Shown piece after piece: positions 7,874-16,729 of a DNA stretch of 32,723 nucleotides. This DNA is from Planctomycetota bacterium (lineage in GTDB: Bacteria > Planctomycetota > MHYJ01 > WSZJ01). Each line of letters begins with the position of its first letter. Within the stretch, counting starts at the first letter, position 1. The translations under genes and the position numbers were made by a program. Below the pieces are notes generated by a model that was given only the letters and a program-made list of their open reading frames with translations, was not told where the DNA came from and searched no databases. The stretch spans positions 1-32,723 of the forward strand of contig WSZJ01000022.1 of NCBI GenBank assembly GCA_009773755.1, read 5' to 3'.

Positions 7874-10800
7874 TCACGCTTCCTTTACCTGCGCGGGCGC
7901 GGCCTTGATGGCGCGTACGATCTCGGACATCCGCGCTTCGTCCGGCAGCGCGTACGGTCGGAACTTCTCGACGGTCCCCTCTTCCTCCACGAACAGCAAC
8001 CCTCGGTACAAACCGAGCTTTGCAGCCGCAGGCGTGTCGATCAGCTCGGATGAATCCGCGCCGCTCATCTGGAACAGGAGGCGGATGCCGAACTCGCGCA
8101 GGGTTTTCATCGTAAAGGTGCGCTTGAGGTTGCCGAGCGAGTCGCACCAGACGATCGTGAAAATCCCGCGGGAAGGGCCTTCCGTGAGAACGTTGACGAG
8201 GCACTTGTCCGGGGCCGGCTTTTCGCCCTCCGTGCTCGACATGTCGTATTCGTCGCCCTGGCGGAGTTTGCGGAAGCGCTGGAGGTCGTAGACGAAAAGG
8301 TAGATCGGAGGGGCGCCGGAGCCTCCGGACTCCTCGCGCGCCTTGAGCTCGGCGTCGAGTTCCTCCATGACCTGCGGGACGCGGGCGTACTCGACCATTT
8401 CGATTTCGTGAGGGAGAGCGGCTGCAAGATCCTGAAGGCGGCGCGCGTCGGAGGCTTCCGGCGGGCTCCCGTCCAGGACGATGAACCGCGCTGATTTCGG
8501 CGCGTGGAGCGACGCCAGGCTGACGATCGTCGAGAGAACGACGGAGAGCGACGACTCGCGCTGCTGCCCGACGATCATGAGATTCGAGCCGGCCTGGCGC
8601 TGGAAACGCACTTCGGTCGGCCCCTTGATCGCATTCGCTTCGCCAACCCACGCCCGCGTCGCCGGTCCGCCGTCGCTCACGAACGGCCGCGCAAGCCGCT
8701 TCCGCAGAAGGTCGTTGTTGCGAATGTCGGCGGGGAGATTGCCTTCGAAAACCGTCGTCGCCTCGCGCGGCTCCCAGCCCTTTTCGTCGGCGAGCTGGCG
8801 CAGGCGCGCGAGGTATTTCTCCTCGACCGCGTCGGACATCCAGACGACCTGGAAGGGGCTGTTTCCCTCGAGCATGCCGGACATGTCGTTGTAGATGGCT
8901 TCGCCGGGCCGGGAAAGCAGGCGCGCGGCGGCGTTGTCGTCGCCGAGGATGAGAAGCGAGTCGGCTTCGTTGCATTGCAGGGCGATGCGGATCCCCATCT
9001 GGCCGAGAGTGGCTTTCGCGAGGGTGTACGAGCCTCCCAGCGTCTGCGACCCGAGGATGACGTGGACGCCGAACGCGCGGCCCTGGCGGACGATGCGGTC
9101 CAGCATCAGGGCGGCCTCCTGCGCCGTGGCGTCTTCTTCCGTGAAGAACTCCTGGAACTCGTCGATGAGGAGCAGCGTGCGCGGCAGGTAATCGCCCTTC
9201 CCGGTTTTCCGGTACCCGGCGAAATCCTGGACGCCTGCGGCGCGGTAGAGCTCGGCGCGCTCGCCGAGCTCGCGGTCGATGCGGCGCAGCACGGACAGGC
9301 CGAACTCGCGGTCCGATTCGATCGCGACGACGCGCGCGTGGGGCAGGCGGTGGGTGGCGAAGCGCTTGAACTCGACGCCTTTCTTGAAATCGATCAGGTA
9401 CAGCTCGAGCTCGCGCGGGCCGTACCAGAGGGAGGAGTTGGTGATCATGACGTGGAAGAGGGTGGATTTTCCGGAGCCCGTTTTTCCGGCAATGAGTGCG
9501 TGCTGCGCGGTGCCGCGGCCGAGGTCGATGTACTGGAGCTTGTCGGCGCCGGAACGGCCGAGCGGAATGCGGACGCCGGTCTCGGTGCTCTGGCTCGCCC
9601 ACTGGCCGTCGGGGGGAGCGACGGTTTCGAAGGGAACTTCGACGCGGCCCGCGGCGGCGCATTGTTTGCCGATGGAGTGGAGGAGCGGCGTGAGGACGGC
9701 GGACTCCGGCGGCGGCTCGGGCGCGACGACCGCCCGGGGAAGGATCTCCTCGTCGACGGTCAGGACGTCGTTGGCGGCGGTGAGGACGAGGCCGTGCGGG
9801 CGGAACCGCGGCGCCGTGAACGCGGCGGGAAATTTCTGGCCGCGTTCGTGAAAGAGGAGCGTGAAAACGCCGCAGCGCGCGCCGCTGGCGACGATCCCTG
9901 CGAGGCGGTCCATCGCCATGTCGCTGAATCCGCGCGGGAAATCGGCGATGACGAGGAAGCGGTAGGCCTCGGCCATCTGGCCGACCTCGCGGTTGTACTG
10001 GTCGATGGACGCGTAGCGGTTGCGCAGGTACTTCTGGATGACCTTTTCGATGTGCTCCGTCAGTTCGGAGAGTTTCTTTTCAATGTGCGGGGTCTCCGTC
10101 CAGATCCGCCCGCCGACGAGCGATTCGTCGTCATCCGCGAGGTGCATGAGCGCCGAGAAACTCTGGCCGAGCCCGACAGGGTCGACGAACAGGAACTTCG
10201 CCTTCGCGCCGGGGAACGCCGCGAGCGTGCGCAGCACGGCGCCCGACACCGCCTCGACCGCGCGCGGACGGCTTTTAGCGTCCGTGCTCACGAGCATGTT
10301 TCCCCGCTCGGGAAATGACAGCGACAGCGGGAGGGCCAGGCGCCCGTTGTCGGGAAGCGAAAACGGCTCGCCGCTCCCCCGCGCGCCCGCAAACGGGCTG
10401 AAATCCACGACGGCGTCTCCGAGATGGACGGTCGCCGGGAATTCCTCCGGCATCCGGTAATCCCGCCACGAAGGATCGCTCCACGGCGGAATCTGTTTCA
10501 GCCCCCGCGAACGCGCTTCTTCCGTCATCCGCGTGAAGGCGCCGACTGTTTCGGACCAGTCCGCGGCCAGTTTCTGCCGCACGGCCGCACCCCGGGATAG
10601 CGCTTCGCCTCCCCCTTTTGCCTGCGCGGCGCGGCGATCCTCCAGCTCCTTCCCGTGACGCGCCTCCACCGCCTTCGACTCCGCGTCGAAGCGCCCCTCG
10701 ACGCCGCTCATGCGCTGGGAATTGCGCCGGCGGACGCGATCCAGCAGCCCCGCGTGCTTTTTCTTCAGCATCTCGATCCGCGGCGCCGCCGATTTCTTCG

Positions 10801-11800
10801 CGTCTTCCAGTCCCGTCTCAAGCTGCTCATCGAGATCCGCGACCGCGCCGATCTTGTCCTCCAGTCCCTTTTCACGCCCCGCCGCGATCCGCTTCCCGAC
10901 CAGCTCCTCGTGCTTCCTGAGCTCGGAAGTCATCTCGGAGGCGCGCCCCCGGAACGCGTTGGCGAGCTCGCGAGCCTTGGAACGGAGAACGTGGAGAATG
11001 GCGAAGGCGATGACGAGCGAACCGCCGAAAATGAGCGGGACCAGCACGGTCGCCCGCTCCTCGAGTTCCGGCCTGAGGAAATGAATGCCGGCGAACGCGC
11101 CACCGTGAAGCAGCGCGAGGAGGATGACGACGGCGGGATATGAGAACGTTCGAACCAGCCACAGCCAGAATTCGCGGCGGCGGTACTGCAGGAATCGCGT
11201 CTCCTCGAGGAGCCCCTGCTTGACATGGGGAGCGATCTCCTCGGACTTCGATTCCTGGAAGCGTCCCGTCGCAGGAAACTCGTCCTCGGGGCGGACGCGG
11301 ACGCTTCGCGCGAACACCTCGACTTCACCGCGCCATTCCTCCGATTCCTTCCGGACCGTCACGATACCGGCGAGCAGTCCGTCGAGCTGGCGCGTCAGGC
11401 GCGCCTGCGTTTCGTGCAGCGAATGAAGCGACTTGTCCCGCGCGGTCGATTGTTTCTTCTTCAGCTGATCGATCTGGCCCGTGAGCTTTCCCTGCGCCCG
11501 CCTGGTCGCAGTTTCCAGCGCCCGGTCGACCGCGGCAAGCCGCCGGGAGCTCACGTCCTGCGCGCGCCTCCGTGATTCCTCGTGCCGCGCCTTCAGTTCC
11601 TTGCGCCGCGCGTCGAGTTCCCCCGCGAGCTTCGCGGCCGCCTTCGCGAACGTGTCGTCTTCATCGCGCTTCTTTCCCGAAGCGCCGCGGTCGGATTCGT
11701 CGCGCGCGTCGACGATCTCCTTCAGCCGCTTCTCGAATTCCGCGACGCGCGCCCGAAGCGCGTCCATTCCCAGCGCCGCCGTGCCGTCGCTCAACTGCAT
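7874..11800 (-). CDS. EccC/FtsK-SpoIIIE-like membrane ATPase (type VII-like)
   Basis: 1308-residue membrane ATPase, likely motor of a type VII-like export locus. Order: coiled coil (about 15-145), two transmembrane helices (about 218-240 and 250-272), a second charged coiled coil (275-430), then three FtsK/SpoIIIE-like modules. The first (about 450-700) has a degenerate Walker A. The second is complete: GKTGSGKST at 772-780 and TLLLIDEFQ with D880/E881. The third (about 1020-1290) is degenerate at Walker A (VGQQRESS). Two helices followed by tandem P-loop modules, only some intact, is the EccC/EssC plan; there is no FHA domain. It starts with a 10-bp overlap with the 70-residue WxD gene. DNA translocation (true FtsK role) is less likely, as there is no gamma DNA-binding domain and WXG100-like genes are adjacent. 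Confidence 0.85.
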   Translation of the reverse strand: MQLSDGTAALGMDALRARVAEFEKRLKEIVDARDESDRGASGKKRDEDDTFAKAAAKLAGELDARRKELKARHEESRRRAQDVSSRRLAAVDRALETATRRAQGKLTGQIDQLKKKQSTARDKSLHSLHETQARLTRQLDGLLAGIVTVRKESEEWRGEVEVFARSVRVRPEDEFPATGRFQESKSEEIAPHVKQGLLEETRFLQYRRREFWLWLVRTFSYPAVVILLALLHGGAFAGIHFLRPELEERATVLVPLIFGGSLVIAFAILHVLRSKARELANAFRGRASEMTSELRKHEELVGKRIAAGREKGLEDKIGAVADLDEQLETGLEDAKKSAAPRIEMLKKKHAGLLDRVRRRNSQRMSGVEGRFDAESKAVEARHGKELEDRRAAQAKGGGEALSRGAAVRQKLAADWSETVGAFTRMTEEARSRGLKQIPPWSDPSWRDYRMPEEFPATVHLGDAVVDFSPFAGARGSGEPFSLPDNGRLALPLSLSFPERGNMLVSTDAKSRPRAVEAVSGAVLRTLAAFPGAKAKFLFVDPVGLGQSFSALMHLADDDESLVGGRIWTETPHIEKKLSELTEHIEKVIQKYLRNRYASIDQYNREVGQMAEAYRFLVIADFPRGFSDMAMDRLAGIVASGARCGVFTLLFHERGQKFPAAFTAPRFRPHGLVLTAANDVLTVDEEILPRAVVAPEPPPESAVLTPLLHSIGKQCAAAGRVEVPFETVAPPDGQWASQSTETGVRIPLGRSGADKLQYIDLGRGTAQHALIAGKTGSGKSTLFHVMITNSSLWYGPRELELYLIDFKKGVEFKRFATHRLPHARVVAIESDREFGLSVLRRIDRELGERAELYRAAGVQDFAGYRKTGKGDYLPRTLLLIDEFQEFFTEEDATAQEAALMLDRIVRQGRAFGVHVILGSQTLGGSYTLAKATLGQMGIRIALQCNEADSLLILGDDNAAARLLSRPGEAIYNDMSGMLEGNSPFQVVWMSDAVEEKYLARLRQLADEKGWEPREATTVFEGNLPADIRNNDLLRKRLARPFVSDGGPATRAWVGEANAIKGPTEVRFQRQAGSNLMIVGQQRESSLSVVLSTIVSLASLHAPKSARFIVLDGSPPEASDARRLQDLAAALPHEIEMVEYARVPQVMEELDAELKAREESGGSGAPPIYLFVYDLQRFRKLRQGDEYDMSSTEGEKPAPDKCLVNVLTEGPSRGIFTIVWCDSLGNLKRTFTMKTLREFGIRLLFQMSGADSSELIDTPAAAKLGLYRGLLFVEEEGTVEKFRPYALPDEARMSEIVRAIKAAPAQVKEA

Positions 11801-12003
11801 TCCTTCCTCGCCCGGCGCAGGACTTCCTCGATGCGCTGGATCGCCAGTGTGGCCGTTTTCATCGCGGGGATGAGCGTACTCAGGTGGTCGCGCTCGAAGT
11901 CGTTCCGGGCGTCGTCGTTCCAGACGGTACGCGACTGCTCCCAGTGCGCCTGGAGGTCCTTGAGCGCCTTGGACATGATTGCGTCGTTGCCGCCGCCTTC
12001 CAT
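11791..12003 (-). CDS. WXG100-like small helical protein (WxD variant)
   Basis: 70-residue helical protein. In place of the WxG turn of WXG100 proteins it has W28-N-D30, with F36 exactly eight residues after the Trp. ESAT-6-type proteins keep the same Trp-to-aromatic spacing. The sequence SRTVWNDDARNDFE is flanked by predicted helices, and the protein ends in KEC-S. ATG 12003 is chosen because it overlaps the upstream TGA as TGATG and GGGGAAGG lies just upstream; ATG 11976 is possible. Its stop overlaps the ATPase start by 10 bp, so the two are probably coupled. I infer a substrate or adaptor of the adjacent EccC-like ATPase. It is shorter than the usual 100 residues. Confidence 0.7.
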   Translation of the reverse strand: MEGGGNDAIMSKALKDLQAHWEQSRTVWNDDARNDFERDHLSTLIPAMKTATLAIQRIEEVLRRARKECS

Positions 12004-12503
12004 CAGGCCTTCCCCGGCGGAATGTGCCCGAAGTACTCCTCCAGCTTCTCGATCATGGTGTCCAGGCGCGACAGGGCCCGGGGAGTTGTGCCGTCGAGCT
12101 GGATCGAGAACGCCCTTACGGACGCATGGGACTTCTCGATTTCGGCGTCGAAAAGCGTCGCCCATTTTTTTGTCCGCTCGAGCATCGACTCGGTCTCCTC
12201 CTTCTTGCGCTTCTGCCGGTCAAGCGCCTTCTTGGCGTCGATCTCGGCCTGGGAGGCCTTGCCGGCGTTCGTGAACTTGACCCGGTTGTACTCGTTCTGG
12301 GCGAGGTTGACTGCGTTTTCGCACTTGCGGAGTTCCAGCTTGAGCTGGACCTGGCGCTCGCCCTTGAGCCATTCGGAAGTGCGCTTGATCGAGGCGTCGA
12401 CGGCCATCAGGGTGTTGCGGCAGATGTCGTTGAAGGCGACGAAGCGCCCCCGGAGGTTCCGGATGATTTCCGGCGATTCGATGCGTGCGGAGCCCTGGGA
12501 CAT
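12003..12503 (-). CDS. Coiled-coil protein of the type VII-like operon
   Basis: 166 residues, almost wholly helical and highly charged, with a long Lys/Glu-rich coiled coil at about 50-130 (for example KKALDRQKRKKEETESMLER). A Trp-Leu-Lys-Gly sequence (45-48) resembles a WxG-type turn between helices, but I do not consider it diagnostic. No signal peptide or membrane segment. It lies 6 nt after the 90-residue WxD gene and overlaps the 70-residue gene by 1 nt (TGATG). AGAGG lies 9 nt before ATG 12503. Its position between two WXG100-like genes and the ATPase suggests a structural or substrate role in the same complex. I do not recognise a named family. Confidence 0.75.
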   Translation of the reverse strand: MSQGSARIESPEIIRNLRGRFVAFNDICRNTLMAVDASIKRTSEWLKGERQVQLKLELRKCENAVNLAQNEYNRVKFTNAGKASQAEIDAKKALDRQKRKKEETESMLERTKKWATLFDAEIEKSHASVRAFSIQLDGTTPRALSRLDTMIEKLEEYFGHIPPGKA

Positions 12504-12509
12504 GGGGAT

Positions 12510-12782
12510 TTACCTCTGGTCCAGGTACTCCTTGATGCGCTCCGCCTTGCGCAGAAGGAACGGGACATGCTTGTCGGCGGCGTCCGCGAATTTGGCCAGC
12601 GCCCGGATCATCTGTTCGAACTGTTCGGCGAACTTGGCCTGCTCCTGATCCTGCCAGGTCTCGCCGAGTTTCACGAAACGGTGATGGAGCGAAGAGATTT
12701 CGCCCTTGAGGTCGTTGTTGAAGCGCTTGAGGTCGGCGGCGAAGCGGCGGAGTTCTTCGGGGTCGACGACGGCTCTGGCCAT
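12510..12782 (-). CDS. WXG100-family-like protein (WxD variant), first gene of the operon
   Basis: 90-residue protein of the WXG100 size and helical-hairpin type. The turn reads TWQDQEQAKF: W43, D45 in place of the usual Gly, and F51 eight residues after the Trp. The N-terminal helix is about 7-38 and the C-terminal helix about 47-88. WXG100 proteins form dimers recognised by EccC/EssC ATPases and need no signal peptide; none is present. The frame is open further upstream into the repeat region, but ATG 12782 is chosen because GGAG lies 8 nt before it and the upstream part is Arg/Pro-rich shadow. It probably binds or is exported by the ATPase three genes downstream; this is inference from context. 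Confidence 0.78.
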   Translation of the reverse strand: MARAVVDPEELRRFAADLKRFNNDLKGEISSLHHRFVKLGETWQDQEQAKFAEQFEQMIRALAKFADAADKHVPFLLRKAERIKEYLDQR

Positions 12783-12890
12783 GGGACGGGCTCCGAACGG
12801 ATTGCCCCTATGCTGACCGGGGCGGTGGGGCAAAACAAGGGGGAAGTGGGAGTGCATGGCCGGTACTGCATTCCTCCGCGACCCTTGCCG

Positions 12891-12999
12891 TGGCGCGGCA
12901 GAGCCGCTACGACTCATGCGCGGACGTCGCACTTTCGGTCGAGCGCATTCCTCGGACATCGCCCCGAATTTAACGGCAACCACAGAGGACGCAGAGAAA
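12891..12999 (+). repeat. Dispersed CCACAGAGG-type repeat, copy B
   Basis: Order of blocks: TGGCGCGGCAGAGCCGC, GCGCGGACGTCGCA, CGGACATCG, then GAATTTAACGGCAACCACAG and AGGACGCAGAGAAAG. The blocks match copy C on the other strand and, more weakly, copy A. Identity is highest in the last 30 nt. Confidence 0.7.
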
Positions 13000-13147
13000 G
13001 ACAACAAAGTCGTTTTTCTCTGTTCTGCTAACCTCGTATTTCTTTACGCCACGGCAAGATTCAGGCGGTCGTTTGAGCGATCTGTTGCAGCGAGCCGACG
13101 ACTGGGGTTGGTTCCGACGACAAACGGCGACCACAGAGGGCTCACAG

Positions 13148-13270
13148 AAAAAAGATTTTGCTGTTCTCTGTGTCCTCTGTGGTTGCCTTTGAATTCGGAC
13201 CGATAGCCGTTGCATATCATTTCCCGAAGATGCGGCGACCGCGCGTGTTTGGTTGCGGCTCGGCCGCGCT
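13148..13270 (-). repeat. Dispersed CCACAGAGG-type repeat, copy C
   Basis: On the minus strand: GCGCGGCCGAGCCGCAACCA, GCGCGGTCGCCGCA, CTATCGGTCCGAATTCAAAG, then the 40 nt identical to copy A (13187 down to 13148). A CCACAGAGGG at 13131-13140 pairs with the CCTCTGTGG at 13174-13182, so this copy forms its own hairpin. Confidence 0.75.
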
Positions 13271-13420
13271 GAACACTCTGGTCGCCGTTTTTCCACATGA
13301 CAAGAACTGCGGGTACTCGGAAATGAGCTGGAGGAGGTGTGGCATCACCGGCCATGCACCCGGGAAGTGGCCGTATCGGAGGCGGGAACCGCGGATACGA
13401 CTCGTCCAGCGAAGCCTTCA

Positions 13421-14557
13421 CTACCGGCTCCGCCCCGCCGTCCACAGGTAGTAAAACCCGTCGCGCCTCCCGGCAATCCTCTCGATCGACGCCGCCACGG
13501 CCGCTTCCGGAGACGCCGACTTGACGTCCCCGCGCAGCACGTCCGCGAGGGTCGGCGGCCGCTGATACTGGATCACCCTGGCGTCGGCGACCCCGGCGAG
13601 CTTCTTCGCCTGCTCGATCGCGTCCTCGAACTGGCCGAGCTGGTCGACGAGGCCGTTCGCCTTCGCCTGCCCGGCGGAGTAAATCCGGCCGTCGGCGATC
13701 TCCCTCACCTTCTTCTCGTCCATCCCGCGCCCTTTGGCCACGACGTCCACGAAGCGGTCATACATCTCCATCAGCACCGCCTGCAGCATGGCGCGCTCCT
13801 CGTCCGTCATCGGGCGCGCCATCGAGCCGATGTCCTTGTGGTCGCCGCTCTTGATGACCTCTTCCTTCACGCCGACCTTTTCGAACAGGCCCTGCAGGTT
13901 CATGAACGACATGATCACGCCGATCGACCCGGTAATCGTCGTCGGGCTGGCGAGGATCCGGTCGCACGGGGCGGAGACGTAGTAACCGCCGGAAGCGGCA
14001 ACGTCGCGCATGTACGACACGAATTTGAGCTTCGGTCGCTCCTTCTTCAGTTTCATGATCTCGTGGTGGATCCGGTCGCAGTCCGTGATCCCGCCGCCGG
14101 GCGAGTCCACGTCGAGGATCACCGCGACGATGCTCGAGTCGTCCTTCACGCGCCGCAGATCCTTGATGATCTTGTCGACCATGTCGACGTTCGGGCCGAA
14201 GAGCGAAGCGGAGCCGGAAGCGATGATCCCGTGGACAGGAATGATCGCGATCTTGTGGTCCGAACCCGATGGCCCCTCGACATGCCGTTCGACGGTCCCG
14301 TCCGCCTGGAATCCTCCCGCGCCTCCGAGCGCGCCGAGCAGCATCACGAACATCACGACATTCAGCCCGAGGCTGCCGATGAGCGTGAGCGTCATCAGGC
14401 ACGAGCCGATGCCGAACCCGCTCCGCTTCGGTTGCTGGAGGGGCGGAAGCGACGGCCAGGAACCCATGGGAGGCGGCGGAGCGCCCGGGGGAAAAGGCCC
14501 CTGCGGCGGCTGCGCGCCGGGTCCGCCGTACGGCATCGGGACGGTGGGGTCGCTCAT
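13421..14557 (-). CDS. sppA: Signal peptide peptidase SppA (S49 family serine protease)
   Basis: Membrane-bound S49 protease that degrades cleaved signal peptides, 378 residues, the short single-domain form. A Pro/Gly-rich cytoplasmic tail (1-45) precedes one transmembrane helix (about 52-76). The catalytic domain has [11 protein letters not shown] (149-159), the nucleophile S189 in [18 protein letters not shown] (208-214) and K241 in SGDHKDIGS. The Ser-Lys distance of 52 residues equals that of Bacillus subtilis SppA (S147/K199), which supports a working dyad. ATG 14557 overlaps the stop of the B12-binding subunit gene (ATGA), so it is likely translated with the mutase operon, an unusual partner for a protease. 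The Pro-rich tail ([14 protein letters not shown]) may mediate protein contacts. Confidence 0.92.
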   Translation of the reverse strand: MSDPTVPMPYGGPGAQPPQGPFPPGAPPPPMGSWPSLPPLQQPKRSGFGIGSCLMTLTLIGSLGLNVVMFVMLLGALGGAGGFQADGTVERHVEGPSGSDHKIAIIPVHGIIASGSASLFGPNVDMVDKIIKDLRRVKDDSSIVAVILDVDSPGGGITDCDRIHHEIMKLKKERPKLKFVSYMRDVAASGGYYVSAPCDRILASPTTITGSIGVIMSFMNLQGLFEKVGVKEEVIKSGDHKDIGSMARPMTDEERAMLQAVLMEMYDRFVDVVAKGRGMDEKKVREIADGRIYSAGQAKANGLVDQLGQFEDAIEQAKKLAGVADARVIQYQRPPTLADVLRGDVKSASPEAAVAASIERIAGRRDGFYYLWTAGRSR

Positions 14558-15048
14558 TTCCTCGCTCCTTTGGACTTTGTATTCGGCTTCGCCGGCGCCT
14601 TCGATCCTGCGCGCCGGCGCGCAACTTCCGCACGGATGTAGTCCACGACTTCATGCCCCGGCGTGCCGGGACCGAACAACTTGCCGACGCCGAGCTTGCG
14701 CAGCGCCGCGTCGTCTTCCGGCGGAATGATGCCCCCGCCGGTCAATAAAACGTTTTCGAGCCCCTTCTCCTTCATGAGCTTCCGCACCTTGGGGAAGAGC
14801 GTCATGTGCGCGCCCGAGAGGATCGAAAGGCCGAGCGCCTCCACGTCTTCCTGCATCGCGGCCTCGACGACCTGCTCCGGCGACTGGTGAAGGCCGGTGT
14901 AGATGACTTCCATCCCCGCGTCGCGCAGCATGCACGCGATGACTTTGGCGCCGCGGTCGTGCCCGTCGAGGCCGACCTTGGCGACGAGCACGCGGATCTT
15001 GCGGTCGGTCGCAGGGGCGACCGGGCTACCAGTAGATGGGTGGCTCAC
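14554..15048 (-). CDS. Acyl-CoA (methylmalonyl-CoA) mutase small subunit, B12-binding
   Basis: 164-residue cobalamin-binding subunit of a two-part coenzyme-B12 acyl-CoA mutase. The B12 signature DGHDRG is at 28-33, with H30 the expected lower axial cobalt ligand. [13 protein letters not shown] and [12 protein letters not shown] form the rest of the nucleotide-tail pocket. The C-terminus is Lys/Ala-rich. An open frame continues upstream inside the large-subunit gene, but GTG 15048 is chosen: GGGGAG stands 5 nt before it and the product then begins just ahead of the domain. The gene overlaps the large-subunit gene by 23 nt and sppA by 4 nt. It is like McmA2 or the C-terminal part of single-chain mutases. 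Confidence 0.92.
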   Translation of the reverse strand: MSHPSTGSPVAPATDRKIRVLVAKVGLDGHDRGAKVIACMLRDAGMEVIYTGLHQSPEQVVEAAMQEDVEALGLSILSGAHMTLFPKVRKLMKEKGLENVLLTGGGIIPPEDDAALRKLGVGKLFGPGTPGHEVVDYIRAEVARRRAGSKAPAKPNTKSKGARK

Positions 15049-16717
15049 GGTACTCCCCGTAGACGCCCTGAAGCACGTCGCACATCTCTCCGAGCGTGAC
15101 ATGGGCCTTCGCCGCTTCCAGGAAGCGCGGCATGAGATTCTCCGTTCCTGCGGCCGCCTCCCGGATCGCATTCAGGCAGCGCTTGACCGCCGCCACGTCG
15201 CGCTTCTTCTTGAACGCCTGCACGTCTTTCACCTGTCGCCGCTCGGCCGCCATCGGCACCTTGAGCAGGTCCATCGTTTCCTCGCCTTCGTCCACGAACT
15301 GGTTCACGCCGACGACGACGTTTTCGCCTCGGTCGACCTTGAGCTGGAACTCGTAAGCGGAGCGGGCGATCTCGCGCTGGAAGAACCCCTTCTCGATCCC
15401 GACTTCGCACCCGTCCAGGATGCCGCCGGCGCCGAGTTCCTCGATCCGCCTGAAATACGCCTCGGCCTCGCGCTCCATCTGGTCGGTGAGCCACTCGACG
15501 TAGTACGACCCCGCCAGCGGGTCGACCGTGTCCGCGACGCCCGTCTCGTGCGCGATGATCTGCTGCGTGCGCAGCGCGATCTTGACGGCCTTTTCCGTCG
15601 GAAGCGCGAGGGCCTCGTCCATGGAGTTCGTGTGAAGCGACTGCGTGCCGCCGAGGACCGCCGCCATCGCCTCGTACGCGGTGCGGACGATGTTGTTTTC
15701 CGGCTGCTGCGCGGTGAGGGAGCACCCCGCGGTCTGGGTGTGGAAGCGCATCTTCCAGCTCGCGGGGTCTTTTGCGCCGTAGACGTTCTTCATCCGCTTC
15801 GCCCAGATCCGGCGCGCGGCGCGGAACTTGGCGATCTCCTCGAAGAAGTTCATGTGGGAGTTGAAGAAGAAAGAAAGGCGCGGGGCGAAGACGTCGACGT
15901 CGAGCCCTGCCTTGATCCCCGCCTCGACGTAGGCGAATCCGTCCCCGAGGGTGAATGCAAGCTCCTGCACGGCGGTCGAGCCCGCCTCGCGGATGTGATA
16001 ACCGGAAATCGAGATTGGGTTCCATTTCGGCGTGTGCTTCGAGCACCACGCGAACATGTCGGTGATGATCCGCATCGCCGGCTTGACGGGGAAAATCCAT
16101 TCTTTCTGTGCGATGTACTCCTTGAGGATGTCGGTCTGCGTGGTGCCGCGGATCTCGTTCAGGTCGGCGCCCTGCTTCTCGGCCACGGCGACGTAGAAGG
16201 CGAAGACGATCGCAGCGGGAGCGTTGATCGTCATCGACGTCGAGACCTTCGAGAGGTCGATTCCGTCGAAGAGGACTTCCATGTCCCGCAGGCAGCAGAT
16301 CGCGACGCCCTCGCGGCCGACTTCGCCGACCGCGCGCGGCGCGTCGCTGTCGACGCCCATGAGCGTCGGCATGTCGAACGCCACGCTGAGGCCGGTCTGG
16401 CCCTTCGAGAGCAGGAACTTGTACCGCTTGTTCGTGTCGTGGGCCGTCCCGAATCCCGCGAACTGCCGCATCGTCCAGAGGCGGCCGCGGTACATGTTGG
16501 GCTGCACGCCGCGCGTGTAGGGGAAGTCCCCGGGCTTGCCCACATCCTTCGCAAGATCGCGCGACTTCGCGGATTCGGGGCCGTAGAAGACGTCGAGCGG
16601 AACGCCCGTTTCCGTCGTCCACGCCTTCTTCGGCGCGGGCGCGGCCTTAGCCGGCGGCGCTTCGGCAGGCTTCGAAGCCGGCTCCGCCCGCGACGTGCTC
16701 GTCTTGAATTCCTGCAT
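15026..16717 (-). CDS. Methylmalonyl-CoA mutase large (catalytic) subunit
   Basis: 563-residue catalytic subunit. It interconverts methylmalonyl-CoA and succinyl-CoA by a B12 radical rearrangement, linking propionate, odd-chain fatty acid or amino acid metabolism to the TCA cycle. It has the TIM-barrel mutase motifs [20 protein letters not shown] (66-85), [34 protein letters not shown] and [21 protein letters not shown]76 sits where methylmalonyl-CoA mutases have their active-site Tyr and an Arg is kept in KPAMRIITD. This favours methylmalonyl- over isobutyryl-CoA, where Phe and Gln are expected; specificity remains an inference. The first 30 residues are an Ala/Pro/Lys-rich tail. The B12 domain is encoded separately, directly downstream. 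AAGGGGG precedes ATG 16717, which is 12 nt after meaB. Confidence 0.93.
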   Translation of the reverse strand: MQEFKTSTSRAEPASKPAEAPPAKAAPAPKKAWTTETGVPLDVFYGPESAKSRDLAKDVGKPGDFPYTRGVQPNMYRGRLWTMRQFAGFGTAHDTNKRYKFLLSKGQTGLSVAFDMPTLMGVDSDAPRAVGEVGREGVAICCLRDMEVLFDGIDLSKVSTSMTINAPAAIVFAFYVAVAEKQGADLNEIRGTTQTDILKEYIAQKEWIFPVKPAMRIITDMFAWCSKHTPKWNPISISGYHIREAGSTAVQELAFTLGDGFAYVEAGIKAGLDVDVFAPRLSFFFNSHMNFFEEIAKFRAARRIWAKRMKNVYGAKDPASWKMRFHTQTAGCSLTAQQPENNIVRTAYEAMAAVLGGTQSLHTNSMDEALALPTEKAVKIALRTQQIIAHETGVADTVDPLAGSYYVEWLTDQMEREAEAYFRRIEELGAGGILDGCEVGIEKGFFQREIARSAYEFQLKVDRGENVVVGVNQFVDEGEETMDLLKVPMAAERRQVKDVQAFKKKRDVAAVKRCLNAIREAAAGTENLMPRFLEAAKAHVTLGEMCDVLQGVYGEYREPPIYW

Positions 16718-16729
16718 GGCTCCCCCTTG

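Larger units (their letters stand above)
12852..13361. repeat. About 510-bp nested imperfect palindrome (foldback/MITE-like)
   Basis: The left end GTGCATGGCCGGTACTGCA (12852-12870) is matched inverted by 13341-13361, which on the minus strand starts GGGTGCATGGCCGGTGATGC. Inside, repeat copy B (+, 12891-12999) and copy C (-, 13148-13270) face each other in the same order from the ends. The middle (13000-13147) has no gene. There is no transposase and no clear target duplication, so mobility is only suggested. Confidence 0.6.
12783..13420. other. Gene-free 638-bp region made largely of repeats
   Basis: It lies between the start of the type VII-like operon and the 3' end of sppA, so the operon's promoter must be in or near its left end. 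I could not pick out a convincing -35/-10 pair there. No believable coding sequence. It is dominated by a nested palindrome (12852-13361) containing copies B and C of the CCACAGAGG repeat. Confidence 0.65.

Noticed and set aside
8504..10318. A 604-residue rightward open frame antisense to the EccC-like ATPase
   Set aside because: Opposite strand of the Walker A/B modules; no domain of its own.
15026..16717. Isobutyryl-CoA or ethylmalonyl-CoA mutase instead of methylmalonyl-CoA mutase
   Set aside because: The active-site Tyr (Y76) and an Arg in KPAMRI fit methylmalonyl-CoA; meaB adjacency is also typical. Not fully excluded without a tree.
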